Shown: piece after piece, positions 25,349 to 34,630 of the stretch
Position numbering within the stretch: position 1 is the stretch's first letter
Layout of the letters: the number at the start of each line of letters is the position of its first letter
Origin: Opitutaceae bacterium
GTDB taxonomy: Bacteria > Verrucomicrobiota > Verrucomicrobiia > Opitutales > Opitutaceae
Direction: 5' to 3'
Length of the DNA stretch: 64,000 bases
Assembly (NCBI GenBank): GCA_016794625.1
Contig: JAEUGY010000096.1
Span: 1-64,000 of the forward strand
The notes under the pieces: generated by a model
Database searches by the model: none
What the model was told of the DNA's origin: nothing
What the model saw: the letters and a program-made list of their open reading frames with translations, nothing else
Made by a program: the position numbers and the translations under genes

Positions 25349-26748
25349 AACGCTCCGCTTTTCTGCTCCTGCTCGTCGTTTCAGCCGCACTGCAGGGCGG
25401 GGCCCATGCCGCCGCTCCGGCGGGCAAACTCAACGTCCTCCTGATCACGATCGATGATCTGCGCGACGCGCTCGGCTGTTACGGAAACACCGCCGTGCAT
25501 ACGCCCAACATCAACCGGCTCGCCGCTCGCGCCGTCCGCTTCGACCGCGCCTACGTGCAATACCCCGTCTGCAATCCGAGCCGCAGCTCCTTCCTAACCG
25601 GCCTGCGGCCCGACCAAACCGGCGTCACCGACAACCGCACGATGCTCCGGGCCCGTCTCCCGGAGGTCGTCACGCTGCCCCAGTTGTTGAAGGCCGACGG
25701 CCGCCACGCGGCGGCCTTCGGCAAAATTCTCCACCTGGGCGGCGGACGCGACGAGGCACTACGCGCACAGTGGGCGGATCTGCCACAGTCCTGGCACACT
25801 GCCCGGCCGTATGAGGCCACGCCGCGCGGAAGGATCAAGCTTGCCGGCCGGAATCTCTCCGGAGGCAAATTGCCCTGGTGCCACTGGGGCGCCATGGATG
25901 GAGATGACAACGACCAGCCCGACGGACAGATCGCCCGCGCGGTCATCGCGGAAATCGAAACGTGCGGCGACCGGCCGTGGGTCATCGGCGCCGGGTTCAT
26001 GAAACCGCATGATCCGTTTCTTGCCCCGAAAAAGTACTTCGATCTCTACCCTGAAGGCTCGCTCCGTCCGCCGCGCCCGCCCAGCGACCAAACCCCCGCA
26101 CCGCCGCTGGCCGTCGGGTTCGGAGCGCTCGGCGCCGCTTTCGCCCAATTTACCGACCGCGAGCGCGAAGAATTTCTACGCGCCTACTACGCCTGCACCA
26201 GCTATGTTGACGCCCAGGTCGGGCGCGTGCTCGACACGCTCGACCGGCTTAACCTCTGGGAGAATACCTTCGTTATCCTGCTCGGCGACCACGGCTATCA
26301 TCTGGGCGAGCGCGACTGGTGGAACAAGGACACGCTCTTCGAACGCAGCTGCCGCGCGCCGCTGCTCATCGCCGCGCCCGGAATCAAACCCGGCGTCGCG
26401 CATGGACTCGTGGAGTTCGTGGACCTCTTTCCCACGGTGGCCGAAGTCTGCGGACTCACCCCCCCGGCCAACCTCGCCGGCCAAAGTCTCCGTCCACTCC
26501 TCCTCGACCCGGCAGCGCCCGGCAAACCGGCCGCCTTCACCCTGGTCGTCCACGGCAAGATGCGCGGAGACTCGATCCGCACCGACCGCTGGCGCTTCAC
26601 GCGTTGGAGCGACGGCGCCGTCGAACTTTACGATCACGCCTCCGATCCCGAGGAGGATCGCAATGTCGCCCCGGCCCATCCCGAAGTCGTCCGCGATCTG
26701 AGTGGCCAACTCTTGGTCCCACTTGCCTCGACGAAAACGAAGGGCTGA
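25345..26748 (+). CDS. Secreted S1-family sulfatase, iduronate-sulfatase-like
   Basis: The 467-residue product starts with a signal peptide (SAFLLLLVVSAALQGGAHA). Its metal site is in LLITIDDLRDALGCYGN, and the formylglycine motif CNPSRSSFLTG has its Cys at residue 76. The motifs FGKILHLGG, GFMKPHDPF and LLGDHGYHLGERDWW are those of the iduronate-2-sulfatase-like branch, unlike the arylsulfatase-like gene upstream. The two enzymes may therefore cut sulfate at different positions of the same glycan. The start overlaps the stop of the GH99-like gene as ATGA. Between its end and the TonB gene is a 286-base gap with the second operator candidate. Confidence 0.92.
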   Translation: MKRSAFLLLLVVSAALQGGAHAAAPAGKLNVLLITIDDLRDALGCYGNTAVHTPNINRLAARAVRFDRAYVQYPVCNPSRSSFLTGLRPDQTGVTDNRTMLRARLPEVVTLPQLLKADGRHAAAFGKILHLGGGRDEALRAQWADLPQSWHTARPYEATPRGRIKLAGRNLSGGKLPWCHWGAMDGDDNDQPDGQIARAVIAEIETCGDRPWVIGAGFMKPHDPFLAPKKYFDLYPEGSLRPPRPPSDQTPAPPLAVGFGALGAAFAQFTDREREEFLRAYYACTSYVDAQVGRVLDTLDRLNLWENTFVILLGDHGYHLGERDWWNKDTLFERSCRAPLLIAAPGIKPGVAHGLVEFVDLFPTVAEVCGLTPPANLAGQSLRPLLLDPAAPGKPAAFTLVVHGKMRGDSIRTDRWRFTRWSDGAVELYDHASDPEEDRNVAPAHPEVVRDLSGQLLVPLASTKTKG

Positions 26749-26846
26749 CCTCCCGGCTCCCGGCCAGGTTGTTCCCAGTCGCGTTAGGACCGGCCTCCGG
26801 ACTCCGGCTTGCGCGGTGAAGGCTAGGGGCGGCACCAGCCGCCCGC

Positions 26847-26866
26847 CATCCCCCGAACATGGGATG
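26847..26866. promoter_or_regulatory. 20-bp inverted repeat, shared operator candidate (copy 2)
   Basis: CATCCCCCGAACATGGGATG matches copy 1 at 19 of 20 positions, with the same 6-bp arms and 8-base spacer. It lies 169 bases before the TonB receptor start codon. Sequence around the two copies is otherwise unrelated except for one or two flanking bases, so the match is not simply duplicated upstream DNA. Confidence 0.6.
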
Positions 26867-27034
26867 TTTGCCTCGTTGGGAATATGCGAGGCTACCTCCT
26901 ACAGCTGCCAGGTCCGTGCCCCACCGCCCACGCCATCTGTCGTTCCAACCCCAAAACACCTCGGCCCCACCTGACTTTGTCGCCATCGGCCGGTCGTTCC
27001 GCGTCGCGCCCCTGGCGGCAAGAGGACCCCAACC

Positions 27035-30000
27035 ATGAAATCCAAGCCACTTGCCCCCGCCAGACTCCCCTTCCCCATCGGAGCGGGTCTGATCTTTCTG
27101 CCACTCGCGGCTCTCGCTCAGGTCGCGCCCGTCGCCCCAATCGCAGCGGAGGAAACCATCGTCCTGAACCCCTTCGTCGTCACCAGCGAATCGTCCAAGG
27201 GTTACCATGCCTCGGAGACCCTGTCGGGAACCCAGTTGAAGTCCGAAGTCCGCGACCTCGCCAATCCGATCACCATCCTTACCGCGGAGTTCATGCAGGA
27301 CATCGGCGCGGTGAACTATCAGGAGGCCTTGGAGTTCCTCCCGAGCACCCGCGAATTCAAAGGGGACGCCTCGGACCCCGAAAGCGTCGGAAATCGAACG
27401 GGCACGCCTTTCACGGTCCGCGGATTCACGTCAAATACGCTCACCAACAATTTCTTCACCACGCGCGTCAAGGTGGACAACTACAACACTGAGACGGTCA
27501 CCCAATCCCGCGGTCCCAACTCGCTCCTGTTCGGCCTCGGCTCGGTGGGAGGAGGTATCGATGCGACCCCCAAGGTCGGCCGATTCAATGCCAACAGCTA
27601 TAGCATCGAGGTCCGCTTCGATTCGGAGGGCACGAAGCGCTCCTCCATCGACATCAATCAGATTCTCATCCCGCAAAAGCTCGCCGTCCGATTCGCCGCG
27701 CTAGCCGCGGATCAGCGCACCCCCCGCGACCTGCAATACATGCGACGCAGCGCTGCCTACCTGAACTTCACCCTCCAGCCTTTCCGCGGCACCACGATCA
27801 ACCTCAACGCCGAGACAGGGCAGATCGATGAGTCGGTCCCACGCGCCTATCTCGCCTACGATAGCGTCTCCGCCTGGTTGAATGATCCCCGGAGCCCCTT
27901 CGACAAGGCGAACCGGATCGACAACCTCCTCGTCGCCTCCGGCTCCACGGCCAACCGCAACACCGCCCGCAACATCATCAACGGCGTCACCCAGGGATTC
28001 TCCACCACCAACTACCTCGTGTATGTGATGAACAACCCCGAGATGGGCGTCCAGAACTGGAAGTGGAAGTCCCGGGGCGCGGAAGCTTTCGTCAACGGTC
28101 TCTACCAAAACAGCACCAGCATGTCTCCCGTGACCGTCGTGCCGGGCATCGACTTCCCACTGGACACCATGGTGCCCGGACCCTCAGAGCACTTCGACAC
28201 CAACTACGCGAAGTTCTCCGCCTCCTGGCAGCAGCAACTCCTGTCCAAGACCTACCTCGAGGTGGCCGGAGCCTACGAGGACGTATCCAATGAGGACTGG
28301 CAGCCGATCCGGCGGGGCGACTATGAGGTCTTCATCGACCCCAACTACTATCTCCCCACCCAGACGGCGGCGAGCAACCCCAACCCCACCCAACCGCTCA
28401 ATCCCTACTTCGGCGTCCCTTACCTCGAGGGAAATGCCTCATTGGAGTCGCGTGACACCAAGCTGAAGCAGTACCGCGCAACCCTGACCCACCAGTTCGG
28501 CCTGAATCACATCGAGCCCATCAAGGGCTTCGATCTCGGGAAACTCACAGCGGTCGCCTTCTACTATTACCGATCCAACGACAGCTACTTCTCCCAGCCG
28601 GAGGAAATGACGACCACCACGGTGCTGACCAACGGCGTCGTCAACGACACCCAGAACCAGATCCGTCGCCGCTACTATCTCCTTCCCGGCCAGCCGCCCT
28701 ATTTCCCTGCGCACAATGCCCGGGACAGGGTGGTGAATCAGGCAGCGAACACCTCGGTTGCCGGCGGTGTGATCCCCGCCATCACCACCGGCTTCGTGAA
28801 CCGCCTGAACCCGGTCTACGCGCCCGAGACCACCCACTCCATGGCGGCGATCGGACAATGGGAACTCTTCTCCCGCCGTCTCGTGCTGACCGCGGGCGCC
28901 CGCCAGGACAAAATCAGATCCCAGAACTTCCTGTTCGCCCAGGATCCCGTCACCCGACTATTCGGCAACCGTGGAGAGGGATCGTTCAGTCCCGCGACGG
29001 AATCCTCGGTCAAGAACAACAACCTCGGCGCCGTGGTCAGAGTCGCCAAGTGGCTCGATCTCTACGCCAACACGGCCACGAACACGGTCGGCGCCGGTGG
29101 CACGAACTACGACATTTTCGGTCAGACGCTGCCCAATCAGGAAGGCGAAGGCTACGATGTCGGCGTGCGCGGCTTTTTCTTGAACGATCGCGTGATCCTG
29201 AAGCTCAATCGCTTCAGCAACGAACTCCTCAACCGCATCTCCAACCCGCTCCGCGACGGCGCCATCGGCGTCGAGATGGCCCGACAGAATGGTTATGTCG
29301 AACGCTACCTTGAGGGCCTGGTCCTCAATGGATACGCCGCCCGGGCGGCTGGTTCACCGCGTTTCGCGGACTACACGGGCAATCAGCTCTGGACGGACGT
29401 GGAGTCGGACCTGACCGAAGGCTACGAATTCGAGGTCACCCTCAATCCGACCCGGCAACTGCGCATGATGATCAATGTCTCCTACAACGACTCGACGCTC
29501 AACAGCACGTACGCCTTCACCCGGCCGTGGTATGAAAAGTACGTTCTGCCGTACCGTGACGACGCCGTGATGCGGGCGATCATCGCCAATCCCACGTTCA
29601 ATGCCACCCGGACCATCGGCGACTACATCACCGGCATCGAGCGCCGCCTCGACTACCACGAGGCTCAGGTCGGGGGGCCCCGCATCCGAGGAAACAAGTG
29701 GCTCGTCAACGTAGTCGGCAGCTACGCCTTCGAGCGCGGCGTATTGAAGGGCGTCCGGGTCGGCGGCAACGCGCGCTGGCGTGAGGCTCCGCCCATCGGT
29801 TACCCAGAGGTCGCCGGAAAATTCGATGTAAAGAACCCGTTCATCGGGGCCGAGTCGTTGGTCACGGATGGATTCATCAGCTACTCGGCGAAGAGCAACC
29901 TGCTGGAACGGAATACGAACTGGTCGGTCTCGTTCCGCGTGCGCAACCTGCTGGGTCACGACGAGAACTTTCCGCAGACCGCCGTCGACAACGGCTTCGG

Positions 30001-30073
30001 CCAGCCGCACGTCCTGCAACGGATCTACGTGCAGCCACGCACCTACGAGCTCACGGCCGGCATGAGATTCTGA
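27035..30073 (+). CDS. TonB-dependent outer-membrane receptor
   Basis: The 1012-residue protein carries a signal peptide (FPIGAGLIFLPLAALAQ). Next comes the Verrucomicrobia-type beginning VLNPFVVTSESSKGYHASET, acting as TonB-box region. A plug domain follows (LANPITILTAEFMQDIGA to about residue 160, with SRGPNSLLFGLGSVGGGID), then a long barrel. It ends with YELTAGMRF, the aromatic C-terminal residue expected for outer-membrane insertion. It probably imports the oligosaccharide released by the neighbouring sulfatases and GH99-like enzymes; no SusD-like partner is present, as usual outside Bacteroidota. Upstream are AAGAGG at a poor distance from ATG and the 20-bp operator candidate. Confidence 0.95.
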   Translation: MKSKPLAPARLPFPIGAGLIFLPLAALAQVAPVAPIAAEETIVLNPFVVTSESSKGYHASETLSGTQLKSEVRDLANPITILTAEFMQDIGAVNYQEALEFLPSTREFKGDASDPESVGNRTGTPFTVRGFTSNTLTNNFFTTRVKVDNYNTETVTQSRGPNSLLFGLGSVGGGIDATPKVGRFNANSYSIEVRFDSEGTKRSSIDINQILIPQKLAVRFAALAADQRTPRDLQYMRRSAAYLNFTLQPFRGTTINLNAETGQIDESVPRAYLAYDSVSAWLNDPRSPFDKANRIDNLLVASGSTANRNTARNIINGVTQGFSTTNYLVYVMNNPEMGVQNWKWKSRGAEAFVNGLYQNSTSMSPVTVVPGIDFPLDTMVPGPSEHFDTNYAKFSASWQQQLLSKTYLEVAGAYEDVSNEDWQPIRRGDYEVFIDPNYYLPTQTAASNPNPTQPLNPYFGVPYLEGNASLESRDTKLKQYRATLTHQFGLNHIEPIKGFDLGKLTAVAFYYYRSNDSYFSQPEEMTTTTVLTNGVVNDTQNQIRRRYYLLPGQPPYFPAHNARDRVVNQAANTSVAGGVIPAITTGFVNRLNPVYAPETTHSMAAIGQWELFSRRLVLTAGARQDKIRSQNFLFAQDPVTRLFGNRGEGSFSPATESSVKNNNLGAVVRVAKWLDLYANTATNTVGAGGTNYDIFGQTLPNQEGEGYDVGVRGFFLNDRVILKLNRFSNELLNRISNPLRDGAIGVEMARQNGYVERYLEGLVLNGYAARAAGSPRFADYTGNQLWTDVESDLTEGYEFEVTLNPTRQLRMMINVSYNDSTLNSTYAFTRPWYEKYVLPYRDDAVMRAIIANPTFNATRTIGDYITGIERRLDYHEAQVGGPRIRGNKWLVNVVGSYAFERGVLKGVRVGGNARWREAPPIGYPEVAGKFDVKNPFIGAESLVTDGFISYSAKSNLLERNTNWSVSFRVRNLLGHDENFPQTAVDNGFGQPHVLQRIYVQPRTYELTAGMRF

Positions 30074-30103
30074 CGCCGGCCGGGGGTTCAGCCCCGACGG
30101 TAG

Positions 30104-30123
30104 GCTCCGGGCGGACCCGGAGC
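30104..30123 (+). terminator. Strong stem-loop after the TonB receptor gene
   Basis: GCTCCGGG and CCCGGAGC form a perfect 8-bp stem around a CGGA tetraloop, 31 bases after the receptor stop. There is no T-run, so it may act as an mRNA-end stabiliser between this gene and the next GH99-like gene rather than as a terminator. Confidence 0.4.
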
Positions 30124-30229
30124 AGCGCTTCCATCCAACTGGAGCCTTCGCCCAGACTCTCCAGCTGGATCTTCTCTTTTGACCCGCCAGCGTCCTCGGC
30201 ACCGGGGACCCGTAATCTCAATCGCGAAC

Positions 30230-31537
30230 ATGTACCTCTCCCTGAGATCCCTCCTCGTGGCTTCAAGCCTCCTCGGTCTGTTGCCTGCGTCTTCGGCCCA
30301 AAGCAGACATGGGGCCTCCACCCTGCACCCGACCTACAAGGGACTCGTCATGGCCGGCTATCAGGGATGGTTTCGGGCGGAAGGGGACAGCTCCGGCGAA
30401 GGCTGGGTCCATTATGGCCGGAACCGGAAGTTCGATCCGGAAAGCGTCACCATCGACTTCTGGCCGGATGTTTCGGAGTACGAAACCACCTACCCGACAA
30501 GCTTCAGCAATCCCGACGGCACCGCCGCCAGGGTCTTCAGCTCCTTTGACCGGAGCACAACGGAGCTCCACTTCCGATGGATGAAGGACTACGGCGTCGA
30601 CGGGGTATTCATGCAGCGGTTCTTTGGTGTCACCCGAGGGTACAAGAAGTCGGACAAGTCTCAGGACCAGATCCTGCGCCACGCCCTCGCCGCCGCCAAG
30701 GCCAACGGCCGCGCCGTCGCCGTGATGTACGACCTGTCGGGTCTGAAAGCAACAGGCGAAGACTGCTCCTCGGTCATCGAAGACTGGAAGATGCTGGTCG
30801 ACGAATTGAAGGTGACCAACCAGGGCGCGGATCAGCCCTACCTTTTCCACAACGGAAAACCCCTGGTCGCGATCTGGGGAGTAGGGTTTCCCGATCGCAG
30901 TTACAATATCCGGAACATCGGCATCAACCGACTGATTGATTTTCTCAAGAATGACCCGGTCTATGGCGGATGCTCCTTGATGCTCGGAGTGCCCACCTAC
31001 TTTCGTGACTTGGACAAGGACTGCACGAGCGATCCCTATTTGCACGAGCTGATCGAGTCCGTGGACATCGTCATGCCCTGGATGGCCCAGCGTTGGACGC
31101 CCCTCGTCCACAATCCGATCGAGCACATCCGGGACCACGTCCTGGCGGACATCCGATGGACCAAGGAGCGGGGGGTGGACTACGCGCCCCTCATTTATCC
31201 CGGTTTCAGTTGGAGGAATCTCTCGTTGGGCAAGCCGGACCTGGCCCGCTACACGGCCTACGGGGCCATCCCCCGGTTGGGCGGACGCTTCTATTGGGAC
31301 CAGATGACCACGATGATCAACGCCGGGGCCGAGATGATTTACGTCGCCATGTTCGATGAGATCGATGAAGGCACCGCCATCTTCAAGGTTGCCGACCACC
31401 CACCCGCGAGTGATCGGGTCCGTTTCGTCGGCAACGACGGCGTGCCCTCCGATCACTACCTCTGGCTGACGGGCCTGGGAGCCAGAATGCTGCGACGCGA
31501 GCTTCCGCTCAGCTTTCAGATGCCGGAAAGAAAGTAG
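30230..31537 (+). CDS. GH99-like (GH71/99-type) secreted protein, copy 2
   Basis: The 435-residue protein starts with a signal peptide (SLLVASSLLGLLPASSAQ) and has no lipobox, unlike copy 1, so it is probably soluble in the periplasm or secreted. It shares with copy 1 the order YKGLVMAGYQGWFRAEGDS, DYGVDGVFMQRF, YDLSGLKATG, YPGFSWRNL and MIYVAMFDEIDEGTAIFKV. The DE-x-DEGT segment may hold the catalytic acid residues. It follows the TonB receptor on the same strand. The two paralogs flanking the receptor, one anchored and one free, suggest sequential steps in polymer breakdown (inference). Confidence 0.82.
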   Translation: MYLSLRSLLVASSLLGLLPASSAQSRHGASTLHPTYKGLVMAGYQGWFRAEGDSSGEGWVHYGRNRKFDPESVTIDFWPDVSEYETTYPTSFSNPDGTAARVFSSFDRSTTELHFRWMKDYGVDGVFMQRFFGVTRGYKKSDKSQDQILRHALAAAKANGRAVAVMYDLSGLKATGEDCSSVIEDWKMLVDELKVTNQGADQPYLFHNGKPLVAIWGVGFPDRSYNIRNIGINRLIDFLKNDPVYGGCSLMLGVPTYFRDLDKDCTSDPYLHELIESVDIVMPWMAQRWTPLVHNPIEHIRDHVLADIRWTKERGVDYAPLIYPGFSWRNLSLGKPDLARYTAYGAIPRLGGRFYWDQMTTMINAGAEMIYVAMFDEIDEGTAIFKVADHPPASDRVRFVGNDGVPSDHYLWLTGLGARMLRRELPLSFQMPERK

Positions 31538-31739
31538 CAGAATTGCCTGCAGATTGTCCGATGCGCTACTTCGTACCGACGGCCTTCGCGCTGGATTGTC
31601 TCCATGTCGTCACGCGATATCCGAAACACACGTACGGGATGGCCTCAGTGGAAAACCTGCCGCTTTCACCCCGGGAGTGACCGCGGCAGAGGCCGAATTC
31701 ACTCCGACCCCACAGCCAACACTCCCCGATCCCCATTTC

Positions 31740-33293
31740 ATGCGCCCTCTTCCTTTGACATCGCGCAGGAATCCACGACAGAGCCTGACGCGCGCCTTCG
31801 TGGCGATGGTCGCAATGGTCGCCTCGCCGCTGCCGGTGCCTGCCGCCACTTCGGCCAGGCCGCCCAATATCCTCTTCATCGCCACCGATGACCTTAACGC
31901 CTGGGTCGGGCCGCTGGATTCCGCCATCAAGGCCAAGACACCCAATCTCGACCGACTGGCAGCTCGCGGGGTGACGTTTCTTCAGGCTCAGACCTGCGGC
32001 ACGTACTGCGCACCGTCTCGCGCTGCGCTGTTCACGGGACGCCATCCGGCCACCACGGGCGTCTACAACACCCAAGTGTACTGGCGCGAGCATCCGGAGT
32101 TGCGACCCTTGCAGATCGCTCTGCAACAAGCCGACTATAAGACGTTCGGAGCGGGAAAGCTGTTTCACCACCCGGCGGGATTTGTCGATCTCCGGGGCTG
32201 GACCGAATTCTACGTGCGGACCGCAGCGCAGCGCAGGTCGGGCTGGCCCGTGGATAGCTGGCGGCAGGGCGCGCCGCAGCCAAGCAACCGCCCAAATAGC
32301 AAATTCGTGCGCGACCAGCCCAACCATACGAACAGCGGTTTCCTTGAATATGCCGCTCTGCCCGATGCGATGGAAAAAGACATGGCCGACACCGTGCAGA
32401 CCGACTGGCTGATTGGCGTGCTGCAACAGAGGCATGACCGGCCGTTCTTTGCGGCGATGGGCATGTATGCGCCGCACTATCCAAACTACGCGCCCAAAAA
32501 ATATTATGACCTGTATCCATTGGATGCGATCGTGCTGCCGCCGATCAAAGAGGACGACACCGAGGATTTGCCACTGATTCCTCGCCGCATCGCGGAAAAT
32601 CGCAAAAAGACGATCGTCAACAGGCTGCATGAACTCGGCATCATGAAGGAAGCGATCCAGGCCTATCTCGCCTGCACGTCCTACGCGGATGCGCAGCTGG
32701 GCCGTATTCTGGATGCCTTGGACGCAAGCCCGGAACGAGACAACACCATCGTCATCTTCTGGAGCGACCACGGCTACCATCTCGGGGAGAAAGGCCAGTG
32801 GGGGAAACACACGCTCTGGAAGGAAACCGCCCACGTTCCCTTCATCTGGGCGGGCCCCGGCATCGCCTCAGGCGCGAGGATTCCGACGCCGGTCAGCACC
32901 ATCGATCTCTTTCCCACGTTGGTCGAGTTGTGCCATCTCGCACCCGACCAGGGACTGGAAGGCGTGTCGCTCGCCCCCGTGCTGCGAAATCCCAGCTCGG
33001 CGACAGATCGGAATATCCTGCTCTGCGACCACAATCGCGGCGGCTACACCGTTGTAAACCAACAGTGGCGCTACATCCACTACCCGGACGGCACGGAAGA
33101 ACTCTATCAGCTCAGCCAAGACCGGGAAGAATGGTTCAACCTCGCCAGTCAGGAGAGATATCATCCCATCATTGAAGAAATGAAAAAGAGCGCGCCGAAG
33201 TCCTTCGCTCCGGCCGGGCCGGAATCAAACCAGCTGCGCCTAATCATCGAGGACGAGCGTTTCCGCTGGGAGCCCAAAAGGCCACGCTCGTGA
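31740..33293 (+). CDS. Secreted S1-family sulfatase, third in locus
   Basis: From the ATG at 31740 the product has 517 residues; the longer frame from 31554 adds text without a signal peptide. The chosen start gives a signal (AFVAMVAMVASPLPVPAATS). The metal site is in FIATDDLNAWVGPL, and the formylglycine motif CAPSRAALFTG has its Cys at residue 90. FWSDHGYHLGEKGQW and FGAGKLFHHP complete the family pattern. It is closer to the iduronate-sulfatase-like branch than to the first sulfatase of the locus. A 202-base gap separates it from the GH99-like gene, and no copy of the 20-bp repeat was seen there, so it may be controlled separately. Confidence 0.9.
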   Translation: MRPLPLTSRRNPRQSLTRAFVAMVAMVASPLPVPAATSARPPNILFIATDDLNAWVGPLDSAIKAKTPNLDRLAARGVTFLQAQTCGTYCAPSRAALFTGRHPATTGVYNTQVYWREHPELRPLQIALQQADYKTFGAGKLFHHPAGFVDLRGWTEFYVRTAAQRRSGWPVDSWRQGAPQPSNRPNSKFVRDQPNHTNSGFLEYAALPDAMEKDMADTVQTDWLIGVLQQRHDRPFFAAMGMYAPHYPNYAPKKYYDLYPLDAIVLPPIKEDDTEDLPLIPRRIAENRKKTIVNRLHELGIMKEAIQAYLACTSYADAQLGRILDALDASPERDNTIVIFWSDHGYHLGEKGQWGKHTLWKETAHVPFIWAGPGIASGARIPTPVSTIDLFPTLVELCHLAPDQGLEGVSLAPVLRNPSSATDRNILLCDHNRGGYTVVNQQWRYIHYPDGTEELYQLSQDREEWFNLASQERYHPIIEEMKKSAPKSFAPAGPESNQLRLIIEDERFRWEPKRPRS

Positions 33294-33344
33294 TTTCACA
33301 CCTACGCTGCAATCAATTCGGCCCCCTGTTCGTTGGTGAGGTCG

Positions 33345-34541
33345 ATGCACACATCACTCGCTTCCCTCCCTCCATCCTCATCTGCGACAGACATTCTGCG
33401 TTCCGGCCTCCGCTGGTCCGCTTTGCTCGGCAGTCTCGTCTTGGCCCATGCCCCGGTTCTGGCCGTCCAAGTGGCGGTCACAATCCGAAACACCTCTCCC
33501 ACCAACGGGCTGTGGGCGGTCAATCCCCTGGTCTTTGTCCACAACGGTTCCTTCGACGCCTTCACCGCCGGTGCGCCAGCGTCGGCTGCCGTCGAAGCAG
33601 CTGCGGAGGACGGCAACCCGGGACCGCTCCGGTCCGCCTTTAGCACCGCACAACCCAACGGGTTGGCTGCGCTGATCGAGGGACCGTTCGCCCCTGGGCA
33701 GGCCGTCACCCAGGTTTTCGACTTGGATCCTGCCAACCCTTCCCACCGCTATCTGAGTTATCTGGCGATGATCATTCCCAGTAACGATGGCTTCTGGGGC
33801 AACGACAGCCCGACGGCCTTTCCGATTTTTACGACGCAAGGCGTGTTTGTACCCCGCACCATCACGGTACTCGGAGCCAATGTCTGGGACGCAGGCACAG
33901 AGGTGAACGATGAACTGCCCGCCACCACCGCCTTCTTGGCGCAGGCAGCACCCAACACGGGAACGACGGAAAATGGCGTGGTTGCGATTCACCCCGGGTT
34001 CCGACTCGCGGGTGGCGGTGGAATTCTCGATGCGATCTCTTCACCGACGGGCAGTCCGCTTGTCTTCACCGCGGCCAACTTCAAGCAGCCCGGCTACGTC
34101 GTCGCTGAAATCACCGTTTCACTTGTCAATGGCGCTCCAGTGACGCCGTCGCGTTTGATCAATGTTTCCGCCCGCGGGCGCGCTGCCAGCGGGGTCAACA
34201 GTCAGATCGTCGGCTTCTCGGTCAGTCCCGGACCGGATCGCCGGATGCTCGTCCGGGCAGTCGGTCCCGGCCTCGCAGGCTTCGGGGTGACCGGAGCTCT
34301 CGCGGACCCGATCCTCACCGTTTTTGATCAGGCCGGGCGGGTCGTCGCAACCAATGACAATTGGGTTTCCACGGATATCGCGCCGGCAACGCAATCGGCC
34401 GGAGCCTTTCCCATCACTGCGGGAAGCCTCGACGCCGCGCTCGTCCTCACGCTTCGTCCCGGTGCCTACACTGCGGTCGTCGGAACAAAGGCCAATGCCG
34501 AAGGCGTTGTGCTTGTGGAGTGCTACGAGATTCGAAACTGA
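33345..34541 (+). CDS. Secreted spondin-domain protein
   Basis: From the ATG at 33345 the product is 398 residues. A signal peptide (ALLGSLVLAHAPVLA) precedes a spondin N-terminal-like domain (VAVTIRNTSPTNGLWAVNPL, then FVHNGSFDAFTAG, ALIEGPFAPGQ and LDPANPSHRYLSYLAMI). The C-terminal 150 residues form a beta-rich module (NSQIVGFSVSPGPDRRMLVR, LADPILTVFDQAG, LRPGAYTAVVGTK) often repeated in secreted Verrucomicrobia proteins. It may act in surface attachment or display; no enzyme motif is seen. It is convergent with the anti-sigma gene. Confidence 0.75.
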   Translation: MHTSLASLPPSSSATDILRSGLRWSALLGSLVLAHAPVLAVQVAVTIRNTSPTNGLWAVNPLVFVHNGSFDAFTAGAPASAAVEAAAEDGNPGPLRSAFSTAQPNGLAALIEGPFAPGQAVTQVFDLDPANPSHRYLSYLAMIIPSNDGFWGNDSPTAFPIFTTQGVFVPRTITVLGANVWDAGTEVNDELPATTAFLAQAAPNTGTTENGVVAIHPGFRLAGGGGILDAISSPTGSPLVFTAANFKQPGYVVAEITVSLVNGAPVTPSRLINVSARGRAASGVNSQIVGFSVSPGPDRRMLVRAVGPGLAGFGVTGALADPILTVFDQAGRVVATNDNWVSTDIAPATQSAGAFPITAGSLDAALVLTLRPGAYTAVVGTKANAEGVVLVECYEIRN

Positions 34542-34573
34542 GTCAGGCCACACGCCTGGTTCGAGTAAGGGTC

Positions 34574-34606
34574 AGCAGGGACGCGGCATCAGCCTGTCCC
34601 TGCTGC
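34574..34606. terminator. Bidirectional stem-loop between convergent genes
   Basis: CAGCAGGGAC and GTCCCTGCTG form a perfect 10-bp stem with a 13-base loop, centred in the 89-base gap between the convergent spondin-domain and anti-sigma genes. There is no long T-run on either side. Its position is what one expects for a shared terminator. Confidence 0.55.
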
Positions 34607-34630
34607 TTGCGTTCGATCCGGCGCTCTTTT

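Noticed and set aside
30263..31456. 397-codon minus-strand frame
   Set aside because: Complement of the second GH99-like gene; composition is that of a shadow frame.
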